Origin: Pseudoduganella namucuonensis | Lineage (GTDB): Bacteria > Pseudomonadota > Gammaproteobacteria > Burkholderiales > Burkholderiaceae_D | Length of the DNA stretch: 64,000 nucleotides | Direction: 5' to 3' | NCBI RefSeq assembly: GCF_900116645.1 | Contig: NZ_FPBO01000030.1 | Location: 46,689-110,688, forward strand | In this document: piece by piece, positions 1-8,358 of the stretch | How the letters are laid out: every line of letters begins with the position of its first letter | Numbering within the stretch: position 1 is the first letter of the stretch | The notes under the pieces: generated by a model | What the model was told of the DNA's origin: nothing | Databases searched by the model: none | The model's input: the letters and a program-made list of their open reading frames with translations, nothing else | Program-made: the position numbers and the translations under genes

Positions 1-34
1 GCTATCGCGTATATAAGATAGTTCTTTTTGACGA

Positions 35-673
35 TCATATCGCTTCGTGGGTGCTTGCTATTAATAGGGAGCGCACGCCGGCCGCGTCGGCGCGCAGTTG
101 TTTGCCATCGCCGCGCGCCTTGACGGCGCCGCGCAGGTCGTCCAGCTCGTACAGCGCGGCGTGCACGCCCTCCTTGTTCCACAGGAAGCTGACGGTTTCC
201 ACGGGCGCGAAGCGCGGGCCCTTGAAATGCGGCGTCTCGGAGATGTCGATGTTGACGTTCTTATTCAGCAGGAAGATCTCGACCTCCTTGGCGCTGTCGG
301 CGAACAGCTGCAGGTGGATGTCGTCGTGCGGCCCGGCGGTGCCGTTCAGCACGGCGCCGGTGAGGTAGGGCTGGAATCGCTCCAGCGCCTCCATCACCTG
401 CAGCGCGACGGTGCGCAGGCGGAACAAGCGGGCCGGCTGGGTGTCGGCGTTGAACAGCGCGTGGTACAGCCGCAGCTCGCCCTCGATCTGATCGTTGTCC
501 GGCAGCGCGTTGCTGTTGGCCTGCGACTCGCCCAGGATCTGGCGCGCCGCCTTGCGTTTCGCCGTCAGGTAGTCGTGGCCGTCCTGCGCGATCAGCCGCG
601 CGGCGGCCGCCGCGATCTCCGCGCGCAACAGTTGGACTTCATCGAAATGGGGGGACGTCATGACCGTGATCAT
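35..673 (-). CDS. nucleotidyltransferase-like protein of unknown function
   Basis: A soluble protein of about 212 residues encoded divergently from mpl. The middle contains a stretch reading GAVLNGTAGPHDDIHLQLF, which resembles the G-S/T...DxD strand of the nucleotidyltransferase fold, but the second acidic residue of the usual DID pair is a histidine, so catalysis by the classical mechanism is doubtful. No signal peptide or membrane segment is visible. Two ATG codons, at 673 and 661, are both possible starts; neither has a strong ribosome binding site, and a longer reading frame upstream would run into the mpl promoter. From memory, homologues sit next to mpl in Oxalobacteraceae and Burkholderiales. 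The gene is very likely real; the function is not known to me. Confidence 0.7.
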   Translation of the reverse strand: MITVMTSPHFDEVQLLRAEIAAAAARLIAQDGHDYLTAKRKAARQILGESQANSNALPDNDQIEGELRLYHALFNADTQPARLFRLRTVALQVMEALERFQPYLTGAVLNGTAGPHDDIHLQLFADSAKEVEIFLLNKNVNIDISETPHFKGPRFAPVETVSFLWNKEGVHAALYELDDLRGAVKARGDGKQLRADAAGVRSLLIASTHEAI

Positions 674-703
674 ACTCTGAACCGGAAGAGGCCACCTGTC
701 AGG

Positions 704-709
704 TAAAAT
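704..709 (+). promoter_or_regulatory. candidate -10 box of mpl
   Basis: TAAAAT lies 35 bases upstream of the mpl ATG in the short divergent gap. No convincing -35 hexamer is seen at 16-18 bases, so this is only a candidate based on the -10 box. Confidence 0.35.
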
Positions 710-743
710 CGCACTCTTGATCCAACGCTTGCGCACTCTCAAC

Positions 744-2114
744 ATGCATATTCATATATTAGGTATTTGCGGCACCTTCATGGGCGGCCTCGCCGTGCTG
801 GCCAAGGAGGCGGGCCACCGCGTCACCGGCTGCGACGCCAATGTCTATCCCCCCATGAGCACCCAGCTGGAAGCCCAGGGCATCGAACTGATCCAGGGTT
901 TCGGGCCGGAGCAGGTGGCGCTCGATCCGGATCTGTATGTAATAGGCAACGTCGTCTCGCGCGGCAACCCGCTGGTCGAGGAAATCCTGAACCGCAGCCT
1001 GCCCTACGTGTCCGGCCCGCAATGGATCGGCGAGCACATCCTGCGCGACAAATGGGTGCTGGCCGTGGCCGGCACGCACGGCAAGACCACCACCTCGGCC
1101 ATGCTGGCCTGGATCCTGGAGGACGCCGGCTACGCGCCCGGCTTCCTGATCGGCGGCGTGCCGATGAACTTCGGCGTCTCGGCCCGCCTCGCGGGTCCGG
1201 GCGCGGAGTCCGACTTCTTCGTCATCGAGGCGGACGAGTACGACACCGCCTTCTTCGACAAGCGCAGCAAGTTCGTGCACTACCACGCCAAGACGGCCGT
1301 GCTGAACAACCTGGAGTACGACCACGCCGACATCTTCCCCGACTTGGGCGCCATCGAAACCCAGTTCCACCACCTGGTGCGCACCGTGCCGGGCATCGGC
1401 CGCGTGATCGCCAACGCCAACGAGCCGGCCCTGGACCGCGTGCTCCAGCGCGGCTGCTGGAGCGAGCGCGAGCGCTTCGGCGACGCCGACGGCGCCGCCT
1501 GGCGCGTGCGCGAGCACGCCGATGGCGGCTTCGACGTGCTGTTCAACGGCGACACCGCCGGCACCGTGCGCTGGGAGCTGACCGGCAAGCACAACCGTTT
1601 GAACGCGCTGGCCGCCATCGCCGCCGCGCGCCACGTCGGCGTGCCGATCGCGCAGGCGGCCGAGGCGCTGGGCCGCTTCGTCAGCGTCAAGCGCCGCATG
1701 GAGGTGCGCGGCGTGGTCGGCGGCGTCACCGTCTACGACGACTTCGCCCACCATCCCACCGCCATCGCCACCACCGTCGGCGGCCTGCGTCAAAAGCTGG
1801 GCAAGGACGGTCGCATCCTCGCCGTGCTGGAGCCCCGCTCCAACACCATGAAGCTGGGCGCGATGAAGGACGCGCTGCCCGGCAGCCTGGTGGACGCCGA
1901 CCTGGTGTTCGGCTTCGGCAGTGAAAAGGCGCTGGGCTGGAGCCTGGCCGCGGCGCTCGCGCCCATGGGCGCCACCGCCACCGCCCACGAGGACATCGAC
2001 GCCATGGTGCGCGCCATCGTCGCGCAGGCGCGGCCGGGCGACCACGTCGTCGTCATGAGCAACGGCGGCTTCGGCGGCGTGCACCAGAAACTGCTCGAGG
2101 CGCTGGCCCGATGA
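744..2114 (+). CDS. mpl: UDP-N-acetylmuramate:L-Ala-gamma-D-Glu-meso-DAP ligase
   Basis: Mpl reattaches the tripeptide released from old peptidoglycan to UDP-MurNAc, using ATP, in the cytoplasmic murein recycling pathway. The 456-residue product matches the length of E. coli Mpl (457). It shows the Mur ligase order: N-terminal Rossmann domain beginning MHIHILGICGTFMGG, the ATP P-loop GTHGKTTT at residues 110-117, a central domain with the E-x-DEYD motif, and the C-terminal domain with DDFAHHPTA. I chose the ATG at 744 because it gives the family N terminus; nine further codons exist upstream but do not match the family. Its stop overlaps the yqiA start (ATGA), so the two are probably translationally coupled. 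Confidence 0.95.
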   Translation: MHIHILGICGTFMGGLAVLAKEAGHRVTGCDANVYPPMSTQLEAQGIELIQGFGPEQVALDPDLYVIGNVVSRGNPLVEEILNRSLPYVSGPQWIGEHILRDKWVLAVAGTHGKTTTSAMLAWILEDAGYAPGFLIGGVPMNFGVSARLAGPGAESDFFVIEADEYDTAFFDKRSKFVHYHAKTAVLNNLEYDHADIFPDLGAIETQFHHLVRTVPGIGRVIANANEPALDRVLQRGCWSERERFGDADGAAWRVREHADGGFDVLFNGDTAGTVRWELTGKHNRLNALAAIAAARHVGVPIAQAAEALGRFVSVKRRMEVRGVVGGVTVYDDFAHHPTAIATTVGGLRQKLGKDGRILAVLEPRSNTMKLGAMKDALPGSLVDADLVFGFGSEKALGWSLAAALAPMGATATAHEDIDAMVRAIVAQARPGDHVVVMSNGGFGGVHQKLLEALAR

Positions 2115-2695
2115 TCCTGTACCTGCACGGATTCCGCTCGTCCCCGCTGTCGATGAAGGCCCGCCTGCTGGGCGCGCGCATGGCCGAACTGGGCCGCGGC
2201 GCCGACTATGTCTGCCCGCAACTGCCGGCCTCGCCGAAGCTGGCGATGGAACTGGCGCTGTCGCTGGTGGACGGCGTGCCCGCGGGCGAGCTCGCCATCG
2301 TCGGCTCCTCGCTGGGCGGCTATTACGCGACCTGGATGGCCGAGCGCCTCGGCTGCCGCGCGGCGCTGCTGAACCCGGCCATCGTGCCGCAGCTCAGCCT
2401 GGACCAGCACGTGGGCGTCACCACCGCGTTCCACTCGGACCAGCCCTTCGAATTCAAGCGCGAGTATATAGCGGAGTTGCGCGCGCTGGCCGTGCCGGCG
2501 ATCACCCGGCCCGAACGCTACTTCCTGCTGGCCGCGACCGGCGACGAAGTGCTGGACTACCGCGACATGGTGGCGCACTATGCCCATGCGCGCCAACACG
2601 TGATACAGGGCGGCGACCACGGCATCGGCGAATTCGCCGACCACATGGACGAGGTGCTGGCCTTCTGCGGCGTGGACCTTGGCGGTGCGCGGTGA
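2111..2695 (+). CDS. yqiA: YqiA-type alpha/beta hydrolase (esterase)
   Basis: A 194-residue single-domain alpha/beta hydrolase of the YqiA/YcfP family. It starts with the family signature MILYLHGFRSSP, followed by the nucleophile elbow GSSLG with Ser67, an aspartate in GDEVLDY and a C-terminal histidine in GGDHGIGEF, which together make the expected Ser-Asp-His triad. E. coli YqiA is an esterase active on short acyl esters; the physiological substrate is not established. No signal peptide is present, so it acts in the cytoplasm. It overlaps mpl by 4 bases and the following chorismate lyase gene by 4 bases (GTGA). Confidence 0.9.
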   Translation: MILYLHGFRSSPLSMKARLLGARMAELGRGADYVCPQLPASPKLAMELALSLVDGVPAGELAIVGSSLGGYYATWMAERLGCRAALLNPAIVPQLSLDQHVGVTTAFHSDQPFEFKREYIAELRALAVPAITRPERYFLLAATGDEVLDYRDMVAHYAHARQHVIQGGDHGIGEFADHMDEVLAFCGVDLGGAR

Positions 2696-3297
2696 AGGGC
2701 CGCTCGCTGCGGCAGGCCCTGTGGCATCCGCACGTGAACGCCGTCAACGCGCCGCCGCGGCTGGCGCGCTGGCTGACCGCCGGCGGCTCGCTGACCGCCA
2801 TGCTGAGGGAGCACAGCGCGGCCTTCCGCGTGCAGAAGCTGCACCAGCGGCCGGCGCTGTGCCTGAACGACGAGGCGGCCGTGATCGGCCTGCACCGCTC
2901 CAGCCGCGTGATGGAACGCGAGGTCTTGCTGCGGTGTGATAATACGCCCGTGGTGTTCGGCCACACGGTGGTGCCGATGACGGCGACCGCCAGCGACTGG
3001 CCGGCCTTCAGCTCGCTGGGCGAGCGCTCGCTGGGCAGCACGCTGTTCGGCGATCCGCGCGTGCGGCGCGGCGGACTGGAGTTCGCCCGCCTGCGCGCCA
3101 GCCACCCGCTGGCCAAGCGCGTGCGCGCGGCGGCGGGATCGCCGGGGGCGGACGACGCCGATGAGGCGATAATGTATGCAAGGCGCTGCCTATACCGGCG
3201 CCACAATGGATTGCTGCTGGTGACCGAGGTATTCTTGCCATCGGTGCTGAAGCTGGTGAAAGCCGGTGCGATCGCGACTTTTGAGAACAGAACATAA
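2692..3297 (+). CDS. ubiC: chorismate lyase
   Basis: UbiC-type chorismate pyruvate-lyase converts chorismate into 4-hydroxybenzoate and pyruvate, the first committed step of ubiquinone synthesis. The 201-residue product is longer than E. coli UbiC (165) but keeps the family pattern: W-L-T-x-x-G-S-L-T near residues 23-31, the R-x-V-x-L central strand, and a C-terminal RRCLYRRHNGLLLVTEVFLP strand. The start is GTG, overlapping the yqiA stop codon, with no alternative ATG nearby. It sits in a tight run with mpl and yqiA. The assignment rests on recognised motifs and gene order, so it is good but not certain. Confidence 0.82.
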   Translation: MKGRSLRQALWHPHVNAVNAPPRLARWLTAGGSLTAMLREHSAAFRVQKLHQRPALCLNDEAAVIGLHRSSRVMEREVLLRCDNTPVVFGHTVVPMTATASDWPAFSSLGERSLGSTLFGDPRVRRGGLEFARLRASHPLAKRVRAAAGSPGADDADEAIMYARRCLYRRHNGLLLVTEVFLPSVLKLVKAGAIATFENRT

Positions 3298-3299
3298 TA

Positions 3300-5369
3300 A
3301 TGAACGTATTTTTTGAAGAATCCGGCGATTTCAAGGTCGGCACCGTACTGTCCACCGCCGGCGAGGCCCACCAGGTGGAGATGGCCAGCGGCAAGCGCAC
3401 CAAGGTCAAGACCAAGGACGTGCTGCTGCAATATGAAAAGCCCACCCCCGGCGAACTGCAGGAGCAGGCCAGGGCCGTCGCCGCCGAGATCGACCTGGAA
3501 TTCCTGTGGGAAGTGGCCGGCGAGGACGAGTTCGGCTTCGCCGAGCTGGGCGCCGAGTACTTCGGCCACGCGCCGCTGCCCTTCGAGGCGGCCGGCCTGA
3601 TCCTGGCGCTGCACAACGCGCCCATCTATTTCTATAAGAAGGGCCGCGGCCGCTACAAGAAGGCGCCCGAGCAATCGCTGCGCGCCGCGCTGGCCGGCAT
3701 CGAGAAGAAGAAACAGCAGGCGCTGGTGCAAGCCCAGTACGTGGAGGAGCTGAAGGCGAACAAGCTGCCGGCCTCCATGCAGCACATCGTCCAGCAACTG
3801 CTGTTCAAGCCGGACAAGAACACCATCGAATACAAGGCGCTGGAGGCGGCCTGCAACGAGCTGCGCCAGAGCCCGCAGCGCCTGATGCTGGCCGTCGGCG
3901 GGGTCGCCTCGCCGAAGGACCTGCACATGTCGAAGTTCCTGTTCGAGAACTTCCCCAAGGGCGCGGGCTTCCCGGACGTGCCGGTGCCGAAGGCGCCGTC
4001 CAACCTGCCGCTGGCGGCCGTCGAGGCCTTCTCCATCGACGACGTGACCACCACCGAGATCGACGACGCCTTCTCCATCACCCACCTGGCGGACGGCAAG
4101 CTGCGCGTGGGCATCCACATCGCCGCGCCCGGCCTGGGCATCCGCCCGGACGACGCGGTCGACAAGATGGCGCGCGCGCGCATGTCCACCGTCTACATGC
4201 CGGGCGATAAGATCACCATGCTGCCGGACGCCATCGTCGAGGCCTTCACCCTGGCCGAGGGCAAGACCTGCCCGGCGCTGTCGCTGTACGCCACCCTGGA
4301 CCCGGCCGACTGGAGCGTCGTGGGCACCGAGACCCGCGCCGAGATGGTGCCGATCGCCAACAACCTGCGCCACAACGACCTGGACGACCTGGTCAACGAG
4401 GAAACCCTGGCCAGCGGCGAAGGCGAGTACCCGCGCAAGGCCGAGCTGGCGCTGCTGTGGCAATGGGCGCTGCAGCTGGAGGCCGGCCGCATGAAGAAGC
4501 GCGAGGCCTTCGGCCTGAAGCCGGAGCAGAACAACCGCGTGGACTTCAACTTCTACGTCGAGGACGACGTGGTCACCATCTCGCGCCGCAAGCGCGGCGC
4601 GCCGCTGGACAAGATCGTGGCCGAGCTGATGATCTTCGCCAACAGCACCTGGGGCAAGCTGATGCACGACAACGGCGTGCCCGGCATCTACCGCAGCCAG
4701 GGCGCGGGCGGCTGGGCCGCCAAGATGCAGGTGCGCATGCTGACGCAGGCCGCGCCGCACCAGGGCCTGGGTGTGGACCAGTACGCGTGGAGCACCTCGC
4801 CGCTGCGCCGCTACACCGACCTGGTCAACCAGTGGCAGATCCTGGCCGTGGCCGAGAAGGGCGTGGCCGCGCCCTTCGTGGCGCCGTTCAAGCACAAGGA
4901 CGCCAACCTGTTCGCCATCGTCTCCGCCTTCGACGCGGCCTACTCGGCCTATAACGACTTCCAGGGCAATATGGAGCGCTATTGGTGCCTGCGCTGGCTG
5001 GGCCAGGAGGGCGCCAAGCGCGTGGACGCCGTGGTGCTGAAGGACGAGGTGCTGCGCCTGACCGAGATTCCGTTGATCATCCGCCTGGCCGGCATGCCGC
5101 CGGCCGCCCGCGGCGCCCAGGTCAAGCTGGACGTCATCGGCTGGGACGAGGTCGAACTGGGCGTCGAGGCGCGCCTGCTGGAGATCGTGGCCGCGCCCGC
5201 CGCCGACTTGGGCGAGGAGGAGGAAGAGGAGGCAGCCGAGGGCGCCGACGCGTCCGCCGACGCCGACGCCGCGGCCGATCCCGCCGCCCCGCCGGACGAC
5301 CAGGCCGAAATCGCCGAGCTCGCCAGTGAAACGGCCGTCACCGAACCGGCCCCGGAACAAACCACGTAG
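3300..5369 (+). CDS. RNase II/RNB-family 3'-5' exoribonuclease
   Basis: A 689-residue cytoplasmic RNB-domain protein expected to degrade RNA from the 3' end. The catalytic acidic cluster is recognisable at residues 247-256 (DDVTTTEIDDA): D247, D255 and D256 match the RNase II aspartates, while the position equivalent to E. coli D207 is E253. The C-terminal half holds the R-x-Y-T-D-L-V-N-Q-W motif typical of the RNB domain. A small S1/OB-like region is followed by a strongly acidic and alanine-rich tail (about residues 636-689) with a run of glutamates. It starts three bases after ubiC. It is not a typical RNase R (about 800 residues) and I leave the symbol blank. Confidence 0.88.
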   Translation: MNVFFEESGDFKVGTVLSTAGEAHQVEMASGKRTKVKTKDVLLQYEKPTPGELQEQARAVAAEIDLEFLWEVAGEDEFGFAELGAEYFGHAPLPFEAAGLILALHNAPIYFYKKGRGRYKKAPEQSLRAALAGIEKKKQQALVQAQYVEELKANKLPASMQHIVQQLLFKPDKNTIEYKALEAACNELRQSPQRLMLAVGGVASPKDLHMSKFLFENFPKGAGFPDVPVPKAPSNLPLAAVEAFSIDDVTTTEIDDAFSITHLADGKLRVGIHIAAPGLGIRPDDAVDKMARARMSTVYMPGDKITMLPDAIVEAFTLAEGKTCPALSLYATLDPADWSVVGTETRAEMVPIANNLRHNDLDDLVNEETLASGEGEYPRKAELALLWQWALQLEAGRMKKREAFGLKPEQNNRVDFNFYVEDDVVTISRRKRGAPLDKIVAELMIFANSTWGKLMHDNGVPGIYRSQGAGGWAAKMQVRMLTQAAPHQGLGVDQYAWSTSPLRRYTDLVNQWQILAVAEKGVAAPFVAPFKHKDANLFAIVSAFDAAYSAYNDFQGNMERYWCLRWLGQEGAKRVDAVVLKDEVLRLTEIPLIIRLAGMPPAARGAQVKLDVIGWDEVELGVEARLLEIVAAPAADLGEEEEEEAAEGADASADADAAADPAAPPDDQAEIAELASETAVTEPAPEQTT

Positions 5370-5398
5370 GGCGGGGTAAGCAAAGCGCAGCCCGCCAT
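5366..5398. repeat. imperfect inverted repeat at the 3' end of the exoribonuclease gene
   Basis: GGCGGG at 5370-5375 pairs with CCCGCC at 5391-5396 around a 15-base loop, starting within one base of the exonuclease stop codon (5367-5369). The layout GTAGGGCGG...CCCGCC resembles a palindromic intergenic repeat that I recall from many proteobacterial genomes. No second copy was noticed in this window, so repeat status is inferred. Confidence 0.4.
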
Positions 5399-5455
5399 GG
5401 CGCCGTCCGCGGCCATGGCATCGTCAATCCAGCAACCTGACTCAATCGAAACCGC

Positions 5456-6340
5456 GTGAAGTCCTTCAAAGAAAACCGCTTCCTGTACCTGGCCCTCGGC
5501 GTCTCGCTGGTGGTCCACGGCGCGTTGCTGGCGGTGAACTTCGTGGCGCCCAGGAACTTCAAGGTCGAGCCGACCGATCCCGGCCTGGAAGTCATCCTGG
5601 TCAACGCCAAGCACGCGAAAAAGCCGCTGAAGGCGGACGTGCTGGCGCAGGCCAACCTGGACGGCGGCGGCAGCGCCGACGCGGGCCGCGCCAAGTCGCC
5701 GCTGCCGGACATGCGCAAGAACGAGACCGGCGAAAGCGTGAAGGCCACCAAGCGCCGCATCGCCGAGCTGGAGGAGCGCCAGCAAAACCTGCTGACCCAG
5801 GTGCGCAAGACGCCGTTCGCCGCCGCGCCGGTCACCGAGAAGAGCAAGCCCGACCCGAAGCCCACCGGCGCCGACCTGATCGACAGCAGCAAGGCCATCG
5901 CCCGCATGGCCGCCGAGATCACGCAGACCATCGACGACCAGAACAAGCGGCCGAAGAAAACCTTCATCACGCCCAGCACGCGCGAGGTCGGCTACGCCAT
6001 GTATTACAAGCAGATGCAGCGTCGCGTGGAGGAGATCGGCACGCTGAACTTCCCGCAGAAGAATGGCCGCAAGCTGTACGGCGAGCTGGTGCTGCACATC
6101 CCCATCTTCCAGGACGGCAGCATCTACGAGAAGGATGGCGGGGTGCGGGTGGACCGCAGTTCGGGCAACGCCGCGCTGGACGCGGCCGCCGTCGCCATCG
6201 TGCGCCGCGCCGCGCCCTTCGGCAAGTTCCCGCCCAACATGCTGTCGGACGAGCGGGACGACCTCTGGATCATCACCACCAGTTTTAAATTCACACGGGA
6301 AGAGAAAATGGAAGCCAACCTGAGCGGCGGAGCGAATTGA
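5456..6340 (+). CDS. TonB-like energy transducer protein
   Basis: A 294-residue protein with a single N-terminal membrane anchor (about residues 9-27, LYLALGVSLVVHGALLAV), a charged periplasmic linker with a coiled-coil stretch (about 95-125) and a C-terminal TonB-like domain from about residue 175 (YYKQMQRRVEEIGTLNFP ... YGELVLHIPI). The C-terminal fold suggests transmission of inner-membrane force to an outer-membrane partner, but no ExbB/ExbD genes lie nearby, so the partner is unknown. The start is GTG at 5456; no ATG gives the intact anchor. It overlaps aroE by one base, so it is probably co-transcribed with it. Confidence 0.82.
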   Translation: MKSFKENRFLYLALGVSLVVHGALLAVNFVAPRNFKVEPTDPGLEVILVNAKHAKKPLKADVLAQANLDGGGSADAGRAKSPLPDMRKNETGESVKATKRRIAELEERQQNLLTQVRKTPFAAAPVTEKSKPDPKPTGADLIDSSKAIARMAAEITQTIDDQNKRPKKTFITPSTREVGYAMYYKQMQRRVEEIGTLNFPQKNGRKLYGELVLHIPIFQDGSIYEKDGGVRVDRSSGNAALDAAAVAIVRRAAPFGKFPPNMLSDERDDLWIITTSFKFTREEKMEANLSGGAN

Positions 6341-7170
6341 TGGACCGAACTGTTGACAAGTACTGCGTTTTCGGCAACCCCATCGCCCACAGCAAGTCGC
6401 CCGACATCCACGCCGCCTACGCCGCCCAGACCGGCCAGGCGCTGAGCTACGACAAGCGCCTGGCGCCGCTGGACGGCTTCGCCGCCGCCGTGCGCGACTT
6501 CATCGCCGAGGGCGGCAAGGGCGCCAACGTCACCGTGCCGTTCAAGCTGGAGGCCCACAAGCTGGCCCGCGCGCTGACCATGCGCGCGCAGGCGGCGGGC
6601 GCCGTCAACACGCTGTTGTTCACGGACGAGGGCATCGTCGGCGACAACACCGACGGCGCCGGGCTGGTGACGGACATCGTCGTCAACGCCGGCGTGCCGG
6701 TCACCGGCAAGCGCGTGCTGCTGCTGGGCGCGGGCGGCGCGGCGCGCGGCGTGGTGCTGCCGCTGCTGGAGCACAACCCCGCCCAGTTGACCATCGCCAA
6801 CCGCACGGTCGCCACCGCCGAGGCGCTGGTGGCGCAGTTCGCCGCGCTGTCCAGCGGCGCGGCCTTGTCCGCCCGCGGTTACGCCGGGGTGCAAGGCCAA
6901 TACGATATCGTCGTCAACGCCACCTCCGCCAGCCTGAGCGCGGACTTGCCTCCCGTGCCGCCCTCCGTGTTCGCCCCCGGCGCGCTGGCGCTGGACATGA
7001 TGTACGGCAAGGAGCCGACCGTGTTCATGCGCTTCGCCGCCGAGCACGGCGCGATCGCGCGCGACGGCCTGGGCATGCTGGTCGAACAGGCGGCCGAGGC
7101 CTTCCTCGCGTGGCGCGGCGTGCGTCCGCACACCACCGAGGTACTGGCCCGGCTGCGCGCGACGCTATGA
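6340..7170 (+). CDS. aroE: shikimate dehydrogenase
   Basis: AroE reduces 3-dehydroshikimate to shikimate with NADPH in aromatic amino acid synthesis. The 276-residue product has the substrate motif NPIAHSKSP near residues 11-19, catalytic Lys69 in NVTVPFK, catalytic Asp105 in GDNTDG, and the nucleotide-binding loop LLGAGGAARG around residue 128. The ATG at 6340 overlaps the stop of the TonB-like gene; a TTG one codon upstream is less likely. The 3' end overlaps mtgA by four bases (ATGA). This is a complete and ordinary enzyme. Confidence 0.95.
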   Translation: MDRTVDKYCVFGNPIAHSKSPDIHAAYAAQTGQALSYDKRLAPLDGFAAAVRDFIAEGGKGANVTVPFKLEAHKLARALTMRAQAAGAVNTLLFTDEGIVGDNTDGAGLVTDIVVNAGVPVTGKRVLLLGAGGAARGVVLPLLEHNPAQLTIANRTVATAEALVAQFAALSSGAALSARGYAGVQGQYDIVVNATSASLSADLPPVPPSVFAPGALALDMMYGKEPTVFMRFAAEHGAIARDGLGMLVEQAAEAFLAWRGVRPHTTEVLARLRATL

Positions 7171-7889
7171 CAACGGCGCGCAAACCTGCCGCGTCCGGTG
7201 GCAAGTGGCGCTGGGTCAAATGGCTGTTCATCGTCCCCGCGCTGCTGTTCATCGGCGTGCAGCTGTATTTCCTGATCCAGATCTGGTGGTGGGTGGACCA
7301 CAACCCCACCATGACCTCGTTCATGCGCGAACAGCAGTCGGCGCTGCGCGAAAAGAACCCCAAGGCCAACATCCAGCAGCAGTGGGTGCCGTACAAGCGC
7401 ATCTCGGGCAACCTGAAGCGGGCCATCATCGCCTCCGAGGACGCCAATTTCTCCGACCACGAGGGCGTGGACTGGGAGGCGCTGCAAAAGGCCTATGAGA
7501 AGAACAGCAAGAAGAAGAAGGTCGTGTCCGGCGGTTCCACCATCACCCAGCAGCTGGCCAAGAACCTGTTCCTGTCCGGCTCGCGCAGCTACCTGCGCAA
7601 GGGCCAGGAGCTGATCATCACTTATATGCTGGAGGCGCTGATGGACAAGGAGCGCATCTTCGAGATCTACCTGAACGTGGTGGAATTCGGCAAGGGCATC
7701 TTCGGCGCCGAGGCGGCCGCCCGGCACTATTACCGCACCAGCGCCGCCAACCTGGGCGCCGCGCAGGCGGCCAAGCTGGCCGTGATGCTGCCCAATCCGC
7801 GCTATTACGACGCCCATCGCGACACCAACTACCTGGCCCGCCGCACCGGCGTGATTCTCAGACGCATGGGCTCGGCTGAGTTACCATAA
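7167..7889 (+). CDS. mtgA: monofunctional biosynthetic peptidoglycan transglycosylase
   Basis: MtgA polymerises lipid II into glycan strands in the periplasm. The 240-residue product has one N-terminal membrane anchor (about residues 18-38) and a single GT51 glycosyltransferase domain, with the catalytic-glutamate motif EDANFSDHEG and the SGGSTITQQLAKNLFL motif. There is no penicillin-binding transpeptidase domain. The ATG overlaps the aroE stop. The aroE-mtgA pairing is common in betaproteobacteria. Together with mpl it makes this left part of the window rich in peptidoglycan functions. Confidence 0.94.
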   Translation: MTTARKPAASGGKWRWVKWLFIVPALLFIGVQLYFLIQIWWWVDHNPTMTSFMREQQSALREKNPKANIQQQWVPYKRISGNLKRAIIASEDANFSDHEGVDWEALQKAYEKNSKKKKVVSGGSTITQQLAKNLFLSGSRSYLRKGQELIITYMLEALMDKERIFEIYLNVVEFGKGIFGAEAAARHYYRTSAANLGAAQAAKLAVMLPNPRYYDAHRDTNYLARRTGVILRRMGSAELP

Positions 7890-7913
7890 GGCATTACAAC
7901 TGGGGAGGTCGAC

Positions 7914-8318
7914 ATGATGCAACGCCAGCGTGGCTTGAGCCTGATCGCGGTCGCATTGCTGATGGGCGGGCTGGCCGCCGCCGTGATGGCGGCGCTGTTT
8001 TCCATGCGCCACGAGCGCAACCTGTTCGCCGAGGGGGCGGACAAGCTGATGAGGAAGAGCGGCGCCGAGGCCGTCGTGAAGCAGGCGGCGCCGGCGGCGG
8101 CCCCGGCCGCGCCGCTGCGCCGCTGCGTCATCGACGGCCGGACGGTGGTCTCGAACACCGAGTGCAAGGACGGCAATCCGACCAGCAAAACCATCCAGGT
8201 GCGCGAGACCCGCGGCATCGAGGCGCCCAGGGTTCCCAAGCCCGATCCGGCCGAATCCGGCGCGCCTTCGCTGCGCGAGAAGATGATCAACCAGGGCGTG
8301 GAAAAGGCCACCCGCTAA
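7914..8318 (+). CDS. small membrane-anchored protein with a DUF4124-like segment
   Basis: A 134-residue protein with an N-terminal membrane segment (about residues 10-28), an alanine/proline stretch (about 58-67), and then the sequence RCVIDGRTVVSNTEC. This Cys-bounded segment resembles the DUF4124 module of small periplasmic proteins, whose two cysteines may form a disulfide. The start ATG at 7914 has a clear GGGGAGG ribosome binding site seven bases upstream. It follows mtgA by 24 bases and converges with the chemoreceptor gene. The biochemical function is unknown. Confidence 0.65.
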   Translation: MMQRQRGLSLIAVALLMGGLAAAVMAALFSMRHERNLFAEGADKLMRKSGAEAVVKQAAPAAAPAAPLRRCVIDGRTVVSNTECKDGNPTSKTIQVRETRGIEAPRVPKPDPAESGAPSLREKMINQGVEKATR

Positions 8319-8358
8319 GCCGCGGGCGGCCGGTGTGGCGCCGCCGGACGGCAGCCGC

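Noticed and set aside
2502..5360. Very long minus-strand open frame (952 codons) opposite the exoribonuclease
   Set aside because: It is rich in G, R, A, H, V and L with no domain pattern and mirrors high-GC3 coding on the plus strand, where the RNB motifs are clear.
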